Notes under the pieces: generated by a model
The model's database searches: none
Told to the model about the DNA's origin: nothing
What the model saw: the letters and a program-made list of their open reading frames with translations, nothing else
Translations under genes and position numbers: made by a program
Assembly: GCF_000725485.1 (NCBI RefSeq)
Contig: NZ_JOAG01000027.1
Location: 124,001-188,000, forward strand
Direction of reading: 5' to 3'
DNA from: Nonomuraea candida
GTDB lineage: Bacteria; Actinomycetota; Actinomycetes; Streptosporangiales; Streptosporangiaceae
DNA length: 64,000 bases
Shown here: positions 8,990 to 19,300 of the stretch, in pieces
How the letters are laid out: every line of letters starts with the position of its first letter
Numbering within the stretch: position 1 is the stretch's first letter

Positions 8990-9937
8990 ATGGAGCAGCG
9001 CTATGTCGGCCACAGCGGCCTGTCGGTGTCCCGGCTGGGGCTCGGCACGATGACCTGGGGGCGTGACACCGACGCGGACGAAGCCGCCGCCCAGCTGCGC
9101 ACCTTCCTCGACGCGGGCGGCACCCTCGTCGACACGGCCGACGTCTACACCGGCGGCGACGCCGAGCGGCTGCTGGGGCGGATGCTGCGCGACTCGGTGC
9201 CGCGCTCCGAGCTGGTCATCTCCACCAAGGCCGTGGTCACCCCGACCGGCCGCCGCCCGCGCGACGCCTCCAGGCGCCACCTGATCGCCGCCGTCGACGA
9301 CTCGCTCAACCGGCTCGGGCTCGACTACGTCGACCTGTGGCAGCTGCACACCTACGACGCCGAGGTGCCCCTGGAGGAGACCCTGGGCGCTCTCGACGCG
9401 ATCGTCTCCTCCGGCCGGGCGGTCTACGCGGGCGTCTGCGACTACGCCGGCTGGCAGCTCGCCGCCGCCGCCGTCACCCAGAAGACGGTGCCCGGCCGCA
9501 TCCCGATCACCTCGGCGCAGGCCGAATACTCGCTGCTGGCCCGCGAGCCCGAGCGCGAGCTGCTGCCCGCCGCCGCCCACCTCGGGGTGGGGGTGCTGGC
9601 CTGGTCGCCGCTGGGGCGGGGGGTGCTGACGGGCAAATACCGCACCGGCATCCCCGCCGACTCGCGCGCCGCGACGCCGCACTTCGCCGACTTCGTCCGC
9701 CCCTACCTCGACGAGCGCAGCCGCCGGGTCGTGGAGTCCGTCATGACCGCCGCCGACGGGCTGGGCGTGTCACCGCTGGCCGTGGCGCTGTCGTGGGTGC
9801 GCGACCAGCCGGGGGTGGCCGCGGCCATCGTGGGGGCGCGCACCCACGCGCAGCTCAAGGGCGTGCTCACGGCGGAGGACGTCGTGCTGCCGATAGAGAT
9901 CCGAGAGGCCCTCGATGACGTGTCGTCGCTCGACTGA
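8990..9937 (+). CDS. Aldo/keto reductase
   Basis: This is a 315-residue TIM-barrel oxidoreductase. It starts MEQRYVGHSGLSVSRLGLGT, followed by DTADVYTGGDAERLLGRML with the catalytic Asp and Tyr. The catalytic Lys is in ELVISTKAVV, and the His in VDLWQLHTYDAEVPLEETL. The C-terminal VAAAIVGARTHAQLKG binds NADPH. It reduces carbonyls; the YghZ/YajO-like subgroup fits best. It is transcribed away from the mutase-family gene. A TAACCT box at 8975-8980 ends 9 nt before the ATG, so the leader is very short or absent. Confidence 0.88.
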   Translation: MEQRYVGHSGLSVSRLGLGTMTWGRDTDADEAAAQLRTFLDAGGTLVDTADVYTGGDAERLLGRMLRDSVPRSELVISTKAVVTPTGRRPRDASRRHLIAAVDDSLNRLGLDYVDLWQLHTYDAEVPLEETLGALDAIVSSGRAVYAGVCDYAGWQLAAAAVTQKTVPGRIPITSAQAEYSLLAREPERELLPAAAHLGVGVLAWSPLGRGVLTGKYRTGIPADSRAATPHFADFVRPYLDERSRRVVESVMTAADGLGVSPLAVALSWVRDQPGVAAAIVGARTHAQLKGVLTAEDVVLPIEIREALDDVSSLD

Positions 9938-10124
9938 CCGGCGGGGCCCCGGCGGCCGGGCGCGGCGGGACGGTCCCGGCCCGCGGCGGCTGGAGGAGGG
10001 GGAACCAGAAGTTCTCTCGCGTATCACTAGTCGATACCGAATCGCAACTTTACCTGTCAAACGCCTGCGTCTGACGCTCGATGTCCATAAGGATTTCCCC
10101 CGGAAGCGACGCAGGAGGGGACGG

Positions 10125-11003
10125 ATGGGGAGCAGGACCGCGATCTCGGCTGGAGTTCTCGCGGTGGCGCTGGCGGCCGTCCCGGTGGCGGCGCCCGCGG
10201 CGTCGGCCGCCGTACAGGACTGCACGCGCGGCGGCGGCCTGCTCTCGGGGGTGACGGACGCGCTGTGCGAGGTCGTCGACGTGGTCACGGGCACGGTCGA
10301 CACCCTGACCGGCGGCACGACCGAGAAGGTGACCGGCGGGCTCGACAAGGCCACCGACGAGGTGCTCGGCCGGGTCGGCGAGGCGGTGCCGACCACCAGG
10401 TCCTCCCCCGGGCGGCCGACCCTGCCGGCGCCGTCCCGGAGCACGACGCCCAAGACGCCGCAGCCGGGCCGGACGGGGCTGGTCCCCGACACGCTCGGGG
10501 ACGTCTGCCTGCCCGTGCTGGCCTGCGAGGACCAGCGCGTGATGGGCCGGCAGTCGCCGTCGGCCACGTCCTCGCCCGCGTCGTCGGCGGGCGCGCGCAC
10601 GGGGCGGGGCTGGGTCAACTCTCCCGCCCCCGCCCCCACCGCCACCGCCACCGCCACCGCCACCGCGCCGCGCACCACCCGCCCGGAGAGCACGCCGCAG
10701 CTCGTGGACACCGGCCGGCCCGTGCCGGAGAAGCGGACCGCGCACGCGGAAGAGCCCAGGGTGGACCTGTTGTGGCCCAACCCGTTCGCGCACGAGCTGG
10801 CCGTGCCGATGCAGGACCAGCGCGTGGTGCGGCCCAGCCCGCCGGCCTCAGACGTGCTGGGGACGGTGCTGACCATCGCGCTGCTCGGGTCGGCGGTGCT
10901 GGCCACGCGCATCGTGCAGCAGCGCCGCCAGCGCTCGGAGCCCTCGGAGTCGATCCCGTTCGAGCCCGCCCGCGCCGGCAACAGCCGCCACCGCCTGGCC
11001 TGA
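10125..11003 (+). CDS. Secreted protein with C-terminal membrane anchor
   Basis: The 292-residue product begins with a signal peptide (MGSRTAISAGVLAVALAAV..., likely cut after AASA near residue 28). The middle is rich in Pro, Thr, Ala and Ser, including a PTATATATATAP run, and looks like a disordered wall-spanning stalk. Residues about 240-265 (VLGTVLTIALLGSAVLATRIV) form one membrane segment followed by QQRRQR, so the C-terminus is inside. No LPXTG signal is seen. ATG 10125 follows GGAGGGG with 5 nt spacing. The function is unknown; only this topology can be supported. Confidence 0.75.
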   Translation: MGSRTAISAGVLAVALAAVPVAAPAASAAVQDCTRGGGLLSGVTDALCEVVDVVTGTVDTLTGGTTEKVTGGLDKATDEVLGRVGEAVPTTRSSPGRPTLPAPSRSTTPKTPQPGRTGLVPDTLGDVCLPVLACEDQRVMGRQSPSATSSPASSAGARTGRGWVNSPAPAPTATATATATAPRTTRPESTPQLVDTGRPVPEKRTAHAEEPRVDLLWPNPFAHELAVPMQDQRVVRPSPPASDVLGTVLTIALLGSAVLATRIVQQRRQRSEPSESIPFEPARAGNSRHRLA

Positions 11004-11071
11004 CCCCTGCCCGCGAGGCAGGGGCCGGGCGCGGGTCGCCGGGCGCCGGTCGCGCGCGAGGCCGGCGCGCC

Positions 11072-11139
11072 GCAGGCCGGGCGGACGGTGCGGTGCAGGC
11101 CGGGCCGACGGTGGGTGCAGGCCGGGCCGACGGTGCGGT
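11072..11139 (+). repeat. 22-23 bp tandem repeat, three copies
   Basis: The unit GCAGGCCGGGCSGACGGTG(C)GGT occurs at 11072-11094, 11095-11116 and 11117-11139. It fills most of the 11004-11151 gap between convergent genes and ends 12 nt before the fabI stop codon. Confidence 0.85.
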
Positions 11140-11151
11140 GCGGGCGGGGCG

Positions 11152-11916
11152 TCAGGCGCCGATGGCGTGGACGCCGCCGTCGACGTGCACGATGTCGCCC
11201 GTGGTCGCGGGGAACCAGTCGGACAGCAGGGCCACGCACGCCCTGGCCGCCGGGACGGTGTCGGACAGGTCCCAGCCCAGCGGGGCCTTGTCGGGCCAGC
11301 TGTCCTCGAACTCCTTGAAGCCCGGGATCGACTTGGCCGCCATCGTGCGCAGCGGGCCCGCCGCCACCAGGTTGACCCGGATGTTGTGCTTGCCCAGGTC
11401 GCGGGCGAGGTAGCGGTTGCAGGACTCGAGCCCGGCCTTGGCCACGCCCATCCAGTCGTAGACGGGCCACGCCTTGGAGGCGTCGAAGTCGAGCCCGACC
11501 ACCGCGCCGCCCTCCTTCATGAGGGGCAGGCAGGCCACGGCCAGCGACTTGTAGGAGTAGGTCGACACCTGCAGCGCCGTGGCGACGTCTTCCCACGGGG
11601 TGTTGAGGAAGTTGCCCCCGAGCGCGCTCTGCGGGGCGAAGCCGATGGAGTGCACGACGCCGTCGAGGCCGTCGACGTGCTCGCCCACGCGGGCGGCGAG
11701 GGTGTCGAGGTGCTCGTTGTTCTGCACGTCGAGCTCCAGCACCGGCGCCGGCGCGGGCAGCCGCCTGGCGATGCGCTCCACCAGGCTGAGCCGGCCGAAG
11801 CCGGTCAGCACGACGGTGGCGCCCTCCTCCTGGGCCAGCTTGGCCACGGAGAACGCGATGGAGGCGTCGGTCAGCACCCCGGTGACGAGGATCCGCTTGC
11901 CTTCGAGAATGCCCAC
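11152..11916 (-). CDS. fabI: Enoyl-[acyl-carrier-protein] reductase (NADH), InhA type
   Basis: At 254 residues it matches FabI/InhA. MGILEGKRILVTGVLTDASI is the typical N-terminus with the modified SDR nucleotide loop. VHSIGFAPQSALGGNFLNTPWEDV and the catalytic YDWMGVAKAGLES (Tyr-x6-Lys) follow the InhA pattern. It performs the last reduction of the FAS-II elongation cycle. It starts 1 nt after the fabG stop, giving the fabG-fabI order known from mycobacterial mabA-inhA. Gly, Phe and Met near the Tyr fit the triclosan/isoniazid target pocket, but drug response cannot be predicted here. Confidence 0.93.
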   Translation of the reverse strand: MGILEGKRILVTGVLTDASIAFSVAKLAQEEGATVVLTGFGRLSLVERIARRLPAPAPVLELDVQNNEHLDTLAARVGEHVDGLDGVVHSIGFAPQSALGGNFLNTPWEDVATALQVSTYSYKSLAVACLPLMKEGGAVVGLDFDASKAWPVYDWMGVAKAGLESCNRYLARDLGKHNIRVNLVAAGPLRTMAAKSIPGFKEFEDSWPDKAPLGWDLSDTVPAARACVALLSDWFPATTGDIVHVDGGVHAIGA

Positions 11917-11917
11917 G

Positions 11918-12683
<766 letters not shown>

Positions 12684-12690
12684 CGTGGAC

Positions 12691-14180
<1,490 letters not shown>

Positions 14181-14184
<4 letters not shown>

Positions 14185-15557
14185 CACCTCAGGAGATGGT
14201 GGAGAGGGCTCTGCAGCTCTCCGGCAACGACGGCTGCGTGGTGCTCGTGGACGAGGGGTCCACGGCCAACCTGCGCTTCGCGGGCAACACGCTGACCACC
14301 AACGGCGTCGCCCGCTCGGCCCGGCTGACCGTGATCTCGATCGCGGGGCAGGGCGTGGGGGTGGTGTCGCGGGCCGCCGTACGCGACGAGCAGCTCGCCG
14401 ACGTGGTGGCGGCGGCCGACGCGGCGGCCCGCGCGGCCCGGCCGGCCGAGGACGCCCGCCCGCTGGTCGAGGCCGGCGAGGCGTCCCCGCACTGGGCCGA
14501 GGAGGTGCGGCCGACCGACATCGGGGTGTTCGAGGGGTTCGCGCCCGCGCTGGGCGAGGCGTTCGCGGCGGCGGAGGCGGGCGGCAGGAAGCTGTACGGG
14601 TTCGCCGAGCACTCGCTGACCTCCACCTTCCTCGGCACCTCGACCGGCGTGCGGCTGCGCCACGACCAGCCGACCGGCCGGCTGGAGCTGAACGCCAAGT
14701 CCGGCGACCTGAAGCGCTCGGCGTGGACCGGCGTGTCCACCCGCGACTTCGCCGACGTCGACGTGGCCGCGCTCGGTTCCACGCTGGCGCAGCGGCTGGA
14801 GTGGGCCAAGACCCGCGTCGACCTGCCGGCGGGCCGCTACGAGACGCTGCTGCCGCCGAGCGCGGTGGCCGACCTGATGATCTACCTGGTCTGGTCGGCG
14901 GGGGCGCGTGACGCGCTCGACGGGCGTTCGGTGTTCGCCAGGCCCGGCGGGGGCACGCGGGTGGGCGACCAGCTCGCCACGCTGCCCCTCTCGCTGTCCA
15001 GCGACCCGGGCGCGGCGGGCATCGGGTGCGCGCCGTTCGTGACCGCGCACTCCTCCGGCAGGGAGAGCTCGGTGTTCGACAACGGGCTGCCGCTGGGGCG
15101 TACCGACTGGATCAGGGACGGCCGGCTGGAGGCGCTGCTGCAGACCCGCTACTCCGCCGAGCTGAGCGGGCTGCCCGTGACGCCGGCCATCGACAACCTG
15201 ATCATGTCGGGGCCGGCCGGCGGGCGGGCGCCGTCGCTGGAGGAGATGATCGCCTCCACCGAGCGCGGCCTGCTGCTGACCTGCCTGTGGTACATCCGCG
15301 AGGTCGATCCGCAGACCCTGCTCCTGACCGGGCTGACCAGGGACGGCGTCTATCTGGTCGAGCATGGCGAGGTCGTGGGGGAGGTCAACAACTTCCGCTT
15401 CAACGAGAGCCCCGTCGATCTGCTGGGGCGCATCACCGAGGTGGGCGCGGGCGCGCAGACGCTGCCGCGCGAGTGGAGCGACTACTTCCAGCGGGCGATC
15501 ATGCCGCCGGTACGGGTGCCCGACTTCAACATGTCCACGGTCAGCCAGGCGAGCTGA
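14181..15557 (+). CDS. tldE: TldE/PmbA family protease subunit
   Basis: The 458-residue product is the partner of TldD. It shows the same overall fold, with LRFAGNTLTTNGVARSARLTV and the C-terminal GLTRDGVYLVEHGEVVGEVNNFRF, but no HExxxH motif, as expected for the non-zinc subunit. GTG 14181 overlaps the tldD stop. A strong inverted repeat follows the stop, ending the transcript. Pairing, order and the missing zinc motif make the assignment firm; the natural substrate is unknown. Confidence 0.88.
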
Positions 15558-15562
15558 CCGCC

Positions 15563-15612
15563 ACGCCCTGAGGGGCCGCCGCTCTTTCACGGGCGGAGGC
15601 CCCTCAAGGCGT
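15563..15612 (+). terminator. Terminator-like inverted repeat after tldE
   Basis: The arms 15563-15577 and 15598-15612 (ACGCC-C-TGAGGGGCC and its complement) pair over 14 of 15 positions, with a further short stem inside. It starts 6 nt after the tldE stop. There is no T run, which is common for GC-rich actinomycete terminators. The stretch 15613-15728 shows nothing else. Confidence 0.65.
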
Positions 15613-15728
15613 TCCCGGACGCGGGGAGGCCGGGGCGTGGCCGGCGCGGAGAGGGCCGCTGAGGGGTTCGCGGGGCGCGCGGCGGACCGTGGCCCCCGCC
15701 GGGGCCGCCACCGCCCCGCGTGGCCGCC

Positions 15729-15941
15729 TCAGGCGTCCTCGAGGCGGAAGCCCACCTTCATGCCGACCTGGAAGTGCGCGACCTCTCCCGCGTCGAGGTG
15801 CCCGCGGATCTCCGTCACCTCGAACCAGTCGAGGTGCCGCAGCGTCTGCGAGGCCCTCCTGAGGCCGTTGCGGATGGCCTGGTCGACGCTCTCCCCAGAC
15901 GTTCCGACTATTTCGGTGACCCGGTACGTTCGATCCGTCAT
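15729..15941 (-). CDS. Dodecin (flavin-binding, small)
   Basis: The 70-residue product matches dodecins in length and in the pattern VTEIVGTSGESVDQAIRNGL followed by LRHLDWFEVTEIRGHLDAGE, which includes the aromatic residue (Trp in LDWFEV) that stacks on flavin. Dodecins form hollow 12-mers that store FMN/FAD or CoA-related ligands in the cytoplasm. The start is the ATG at 15941, chosen because AGGAGG lies 8 nt upstream; longer frames lack such a site. Confidence 0.9.
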   Translation of the reverse strand: MTDRTYRVTEIVGTSGESVDQAIRNGLRRASQTLRHLDWFEVTEIRGHLDAGEVAHFQVGMKVGFRLEDA

Positions 15942-16027
15942 CTCCACATCCTCCTTACTAGAAGGCCATGATCGCATGACCCCTCTCCCCCTGCCGGGCT
16001 GCCGTCGCCACCTCGGCCCCCTGGGGC

Positions 16028-16033
16028 TACGGT
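16028..16033 (+). promoter_or_regulatory. -10 box of a leaderless DUF3099 transcript
   Basis: TACGGT is followed by exactly 7 nt and ATG 16041, the same geometry as tldD, mshC and the GH15 gene. No ribosome-binding sequence lies in between. Confidence 0.45.
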
Positions 16034-16040
16034 GGAAGAT

Positions 16041-16355
16041 ATGAAGGGGTGGCGCAGGAAACCAGACGTCCACCAGGTCACGGACGCCAGGCCGTCGCTG
16101 AGCTCGGACATCCGCAAGCGTGAGGTCTCTTACCTCATCAAGATGGGGATCCGGACGATCTGCCTGATCCTGGCGGTCGTGGTGCCGGTGCCGTGGCCGT
16201 ACCGGCTGCTGTTCATCGCCGCCGCCGTCTTTTTGCCATACATAGCGGTAATCGGGGCCAATGAGAGGTCGAACGGTGCGCCTCCGCCTACCTTTCAGAC
16301 CCCTGAAGCTAACCAAACCGAGATACCGCTGCATCGACGCGAGATCGGGTCGTGA
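16041..16355 (+). CDS. DUF3099 family small membrane protein
   Basis: The 104-residue protein has an N-terminal soluble stretch with VTDARPSLSSDIRKREVSYLI, the DUF3099 signature. Two membrane segments follow (about residues 37-52 and 57-73, separated by PWPYR). The C-terminus is polar. The function is unknown; the family is widespread in actinobacteria. A GTG 9 nt upstream is also in frame, but the 7-nt distance from the -10 box favours ATG 16041. Confidence 0.8.
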   Translation: MKGWRRKPDVHQVTDARPSLSSDIRKREVSYLIKMGIRTICLILAVVVPVPWPYRLLFIAAAVFLPYIAVIGANERSNGAPPPTFQTPEANQTEIPLHRREIGS

Positions 16356-16397
16356 CTAAGTCTTGACGCATCCCATGGGTTGTAGGTGTACGCTTTA

Positions 16398-16514
16398 GCC
16401 AAGCGCTCCGGTCCCCCGTCGGAGTGCTGGTGCCGGCGTTCCGGGCCCCCGTCGGAACGCCGATGAAGCGACGCCGGGTGGTTTGCCCCCGTAACCACCC
16501 GGCGTCGCCCTTTT
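16398..16514 (+). ncRNA. 6C-like small RNA: three hairpins with C-rich loops
   Basis: Hairpin 1 pairs 16402-16410 with 16420-16428, hairpin 2 pairs 16435-16443 with 16453-16461, and hairpin 3 pairs 16468-16483 with 16493-16508 over 16 perfect base pairs. Each loop is 9 nt: GTCCCCCGT, GGCCCCCGT and TGCCCCCGT. The last stem is followed by CCCTTTT, so it also acts as a terminator. C-rich paired loops are the hallmark of the actinobacterial 6C RNA family, whose mycobacterial member binds G-rich ribosome sites. Upstream TTGACG (16363-16368) and TACGCT (16389-16394) may be the promoter, although their 20-nt spacing is long. No protein is encoded here. Here each loop has five Cs, which is the main reservation. 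Confidence 0.7.
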
Positions 16515-16589
16515 CCCGGCCATCTTTCGATCAGTGCGTGCCGGCCTCGCCGTCGGATAGGACGGCTTTCCCGAAATCGTTTACACTCG

Positions 16590-16628
16590 CCCCCGCCTCG
16601 ATATTCACAGGAAATCTTCAGGCGGGGG
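16590..16628. terminator. Inverted repeat after mobA
   Basis: CCCCCGCCT (16590-16598) pairs with AGGCGGGGG (16620-16628). It lies 30 nt beyond the stop of the minus-strand mobA gene and may end that transcript. The rest of 16515-16657 shows no gene. Confidence 0.35.
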
Positions 16629-16657
16629 GAGCTTGACTTCAAGAGTTCGTTCGAGTG

Positions 16658-17482
16658 TCAGCCGTCTGTCAGCGTCTCAGTAGTCGCCTGGCCCCAGTTC
16701 TTCGCCAATGTGGTCAATCGCGCCACGGCGTCCTCGGGGGCGGTTCCGGCCCCCTGGGCCAGGCCGAGCAGGTACGCCGTCAGCGGCGCGGCCGGCCTGG
16801 CGACCCCGTGGGCGACCTCCTTGGTCAGGTCGAGGATCTGGTCGCGGTCCACGCGGGCCGGGTCGATGCCCAGCTCCTCGCAGGCCAGGATGGTCCATTC
16901 GTGCAGCACGTTCATACGAGCCTCCTCCAGGTCGTCCATTGTGTCGCAGTCGAACCAGGGGCGTCCGGGCAACCTCAGCCGGGCGCGCACCAGGGGGGCG
17001 AGCAGGCCCTTGAGCGAGCGGCCCGGGTAGCCGGCGAGCGCGGCCTTCAGCTCGGCCGCCGGCCACGCGCCCGCCAGCCACTGCTCACGTCCCTCATCGT
17101 CCAGCAGCACGACGCCGCCGCCCGCGCGGCGCGCCGCGGCCAGCAGGGCGGTGACGTGCGCGGCGGTCATGAAGGGCAGGTCGCCGGCCAGCAGCGCCAC
17201 CCAGGGGGCCGTCACCCGCGCCAGCCCGGCCGCCAGCGCCGGCACGGGGCCGCCGCCCGGCGGGTCCTCGCGCACGAACACCACTCCCGGCAGATCGCGC
17301 TCGGGACCGGCCACGACGGTTCTGCGGGCGCTGGCGACGGCCGCCAGCACGTGCTCCAGGAGCGACCTGCCGCCCACGGTGAGCCCGGGCTTGTCGGCCC
17401 CGCCCAACCGGCGCGCTTGCCCGCCGGCGAGTACGACGGCGTCGTAGACCGGCACGGGCCCGGCATCCCCGGACGAAGGCAT
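16658..17482 (-). CDS. mobA: MobA-like NTP transferase fused to a DUF6457 domain
   Basis: The 274-residue product has an N-terminal molybdopterin guanylyltransferase domain. VVLAGGQARRLGGADKPGL is the nucleotide-binding loop with the essential Lys, and ALLAGDLPFM the Asp site. After about residue 185 a second, helical domain begins (LHEWTILACEELGID...), which matches the DUF6457 region found alone or fused in actinobacteria. MobA attaches GMP to Mo-molybdopterin. The start at 17482 has GGAGG 5 nt upstream. It follows moaA on the same strand, so the pair is a cofactor operon. The role of the C-terminal domain is unknown. Confidence 0.85.
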   Translation of the reverse strand: MPSSGDAGPVPVYDAVVLAGGQARRLGGADKPGLTVGGRSLLEHVLAAVASARRTVVAGPERDLPGVVFVREDPPGGGPVPALAAGLARVTAPWVALLAGDLPFMTAAHVTALLAAARRAGGGVVLLDDEGREQWLAGAWPAAELKAALAGYPGRSLKGLLAPLVRARLRLPGRPWFDCDTMDDLEEARMNVLHEWTILACEELGIDPARVDRDQILDLTKEVAHGVARPAAPLTAYLLGLAQGAGTAPEDAVARLTTLAKNWGQATTETLTDG

Positions 17483-17568
17483 GACGTCCTCCCGCGAAGA
17501 AACGGGCCCGGAAGAGTCGGCCGGGGCGGCGGGCCGGGGCGGGTCGGCGGGCATGCCGCGGGGTCGCG

Positions 17569-18558
17569 TCAGCCGCCGATGGCGGACATCGGGCGGGACG
17601 GCTGGAGGAATGACGGGTCGTCGATGCCGTGGCCGGCCCGTTTGCGGGACACGGCCGCCAGCCACCGCGCGGCCAGCTCCTCGTCGGAGGCCCCCGCGCG
17701 CAGCGCCGCCTTCAGGTCGGACTCCTCGGTGGCGAACAGGCAGTTGCGCACCTGGCCGTCGGCGGTGAGCCGCACCCGGTCGCACGCCCCGCAGAACGGC
17801 CGCGTCACCGAGCCGATCACACCGACCCGGGCGGGCCCGCCGTCGACGAGGAACCGCTCGGCCGGGGCGCTGCCGCGCTCCTCCAGGTCGTCGGGCGTGA
17901 GGTCGAAGGAGCCCGACAGGAGGCCGAGGATCTCGTCGGCGGTCACCATGTCCGCGCGGCTCCAGCCGTGCTGGGCGTCGAGGGGCATCTGCTCGATGAA
18001 GCGCAGCTCGTAGCCGTGGTCGAGGCACCAGCGCAGCAGCGGCACGGCCTCGTGGTCGTTGACGCCGCGCATCAGCACCGCGTTGACCTTGACCGGACGC
18101 AGGCCCGCGGCGTCGGCGGCGGCCAGGCCGGCGACCACGTCGGCGTGCCGGTCGCGGTGCGCCAGGCGCTTGAACGTGGCCGCGTCGAGCGTGTCGAGCG
18201 AGACGTTGACCCGGTCGAGCCCGGCGTCGGCCAGCGGCTGCGCGAGGCGGGCCAGGCCGATGCCGTTGGTGGTCAGGGAGACCTGCGGCCTGGGGGTCAG
18301 GGCGGTGGTGCGGGCGACGATGTCCACCAGCTCGCGGCGCAGGAGGGGCTCGCCGCCGGTGTAGCGCACCTCGGTGATGCCGAGCCGCTCGACGCCGATC
18401 GTCACCAGGCGGACGATCTCGTCGGCGGTGAGCAGCTTGGCGTTGGGGAGCCAGTCGAGGCCCTCGGGGGGCATGCAGTACGTACAGCGAAGATTGCACT
18501 TGTCCGTGAGGGACACCCGCAGATCCGTCGCCACCCGTCCGAACGAGTCTCGCAACAC
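17569..18558 (-). CDS. moaA: GTP 3',8-cyclase (molybdenum cofactor synthesis)
   Basis: This radical-SAM enzyme of 329 residues carries the CNLRCTYC cluster motif (Cys21, Cys25, Cys28) and the TGGEPLLR SAM-binding loop. The second [4Fe-4S] cluster binds CGACDRVRLTADGQVRNC near residues 252-269. MoaA converts GTP to 3',8-cyclo-GTP, the first step of molybdopterin synthesis, and its product would serve the aldehyde oxidoreductase-like enzyme at 34.7 kb among others. The GTG at 18558 is chosen because AGGAGG lies 7 nt upstream; the GTG 9 nt earlier touches that ribosome site. The C-terminus ends in Gly-Gly, which is needed for GTP in MoaA. Confidence 0.95.
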   Translation of the reverse strand: MLRDSFGRVATDLRVSLTDKCNLRCTYCMPPEGLDWLPNAKLLTADEIVRLVTIGVERLGITEVRYTGGEPLLRRELVDIVARTTALTPRPQVSLTTNGIGLARLAQPLADAGLDRVNVSLDTLDAATFKRLAHRDRHADVVAGLAAADAAGLRPVKVNAVLMRGVNDHEAVPLLRWCLDHGYELRFIEQMPLDAQHGWSRADMVTADEILGLLSGSFDLTPDDLEERGSAPAERFLVDGGPARVGVIGSVTRPFCGACDRVRLTADGQVRNCLFATEESDLKAALRAGASDEELAARWLAAVSRKRAGHGIDDPSFLQPSRPMSAIGG

Positions 18559-18739
18559 GGGCGTCACCTCCTGTTCCGTACGCCAGAGGGCCAGACTACG
18601 TCGGCTGTCCGCTCGCCCCCAAAATCCGCCACTTCACGCACGACAACACATTCTTCCCTAGATCGATTCCATGCTCCACGCATGCGGTCCGCCGCCTTTC
18701 CCGGCCCCGGTCCCGCCGCCGGGCCGGCGCGCCGCCCCG

Positions 18740-19168
18740 CTACGGGATGGCGGCGTGCCAGGCGTCGCGGGCGCGCATGAGGTCGGGCAGGTGCCTGCGG
18801 GACCACTCGCAGCCGGCGTTCATGGGTTCGAGCAGGCTGCGGCCGAGGCCGGTGAGCTCGTACTCGACGCGCGGCGGGATCTCGTCGTAGGCGGTGCGGG
18901 TGAGCAGGCCGTCGCGCTCCATGGCCCGCAGGGACTCGGTGAGCACCTTCGGGGTGATGCCGCGCAAGGGGATCTGGAGCTCGGTGAATCGGCGCGGCCC
19001 GGACTCCAGGCAGCGGATGATCTTCGCGGTCCACTTTCCGCCGAGACGGATCGGCGGGGAAACCGGCGGGCAGTCGGTGAACATGTGCGGGTCCAGCGGC
19101 TCGGGCATCCCGTCGGGGTAGGGCTCGCGCATTCCGCCATCGTAGGAGCCACCCGGCCGGCTCGTCAT
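18740..19168 (-). CDS. HxlR-family transcriptional regulator
   Basis: The 142-residue protein is a winged-helix regulator of the HxlR type. GGKWTAKIIRCLESGPRRFTELQ contains the first helices, GITPKVLTESLRAMERDGLLTR the recognition helix, and RVEYELTGLGRSLLEPM the wing and dimer helix. Such regulators respond to electrophiles, quinones or aldehydes. It is divergent from an NAD(P)-binding reductase-like gene at 19301, a common HxlR partner, so that gene is its probable target. Later in-frame ATGs (for example 19132) are possible starts; no strong ribosome site decides. Confidence 0.85.
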   Translation of the reverse strand: MTSRPGGSYDGGMREPYPDGMPEPLDPHMFTDCPPVSPPIRLGGKWTAKIIRCLESGPRRFTELQIPLRGITPKVLTESLRAMERDGLLTRTAYDEIPPRVEYELTGLGRSLLEPMNAGCEWSRRHLPDLMRARDAWHAAIP

Positions 19169-19300
19169 CTCGCGGGATGCCCTTCGTCCGGCCGGGAAGT
19201 CCCGGGGTGACTATCGTTGCGGGAACTGACACCTCCTCTTCTACCGTCTGCGGAGACGGCGGCCGGGAAGTCCGGCCGTCCGGAGCCGTGGAGGCGTGGT

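Noticed and set aside
10620..10670. CACCGC run in the secreted protein gene as a regulatory repeat
   Set aside because: It encodes the Thr-Ala part of a disordered stalk in frame; nothing points to regulation.
17483..18499. Extension of the mobA frame upstream across moaA
   Set aside because: The frame stays open through the opposite reading of moaA only because of the GC bias; GGAGG 5 nt before 17482 and the VVLAGGQ core decide for the short start.
18568..18739. Molybdenum-cofactor riboswitch upstream of moaA
   Set aside because: I could not find the expected conserved core or a credible aptamer fold; a Shine-Dalgarno sequence alone is seen.
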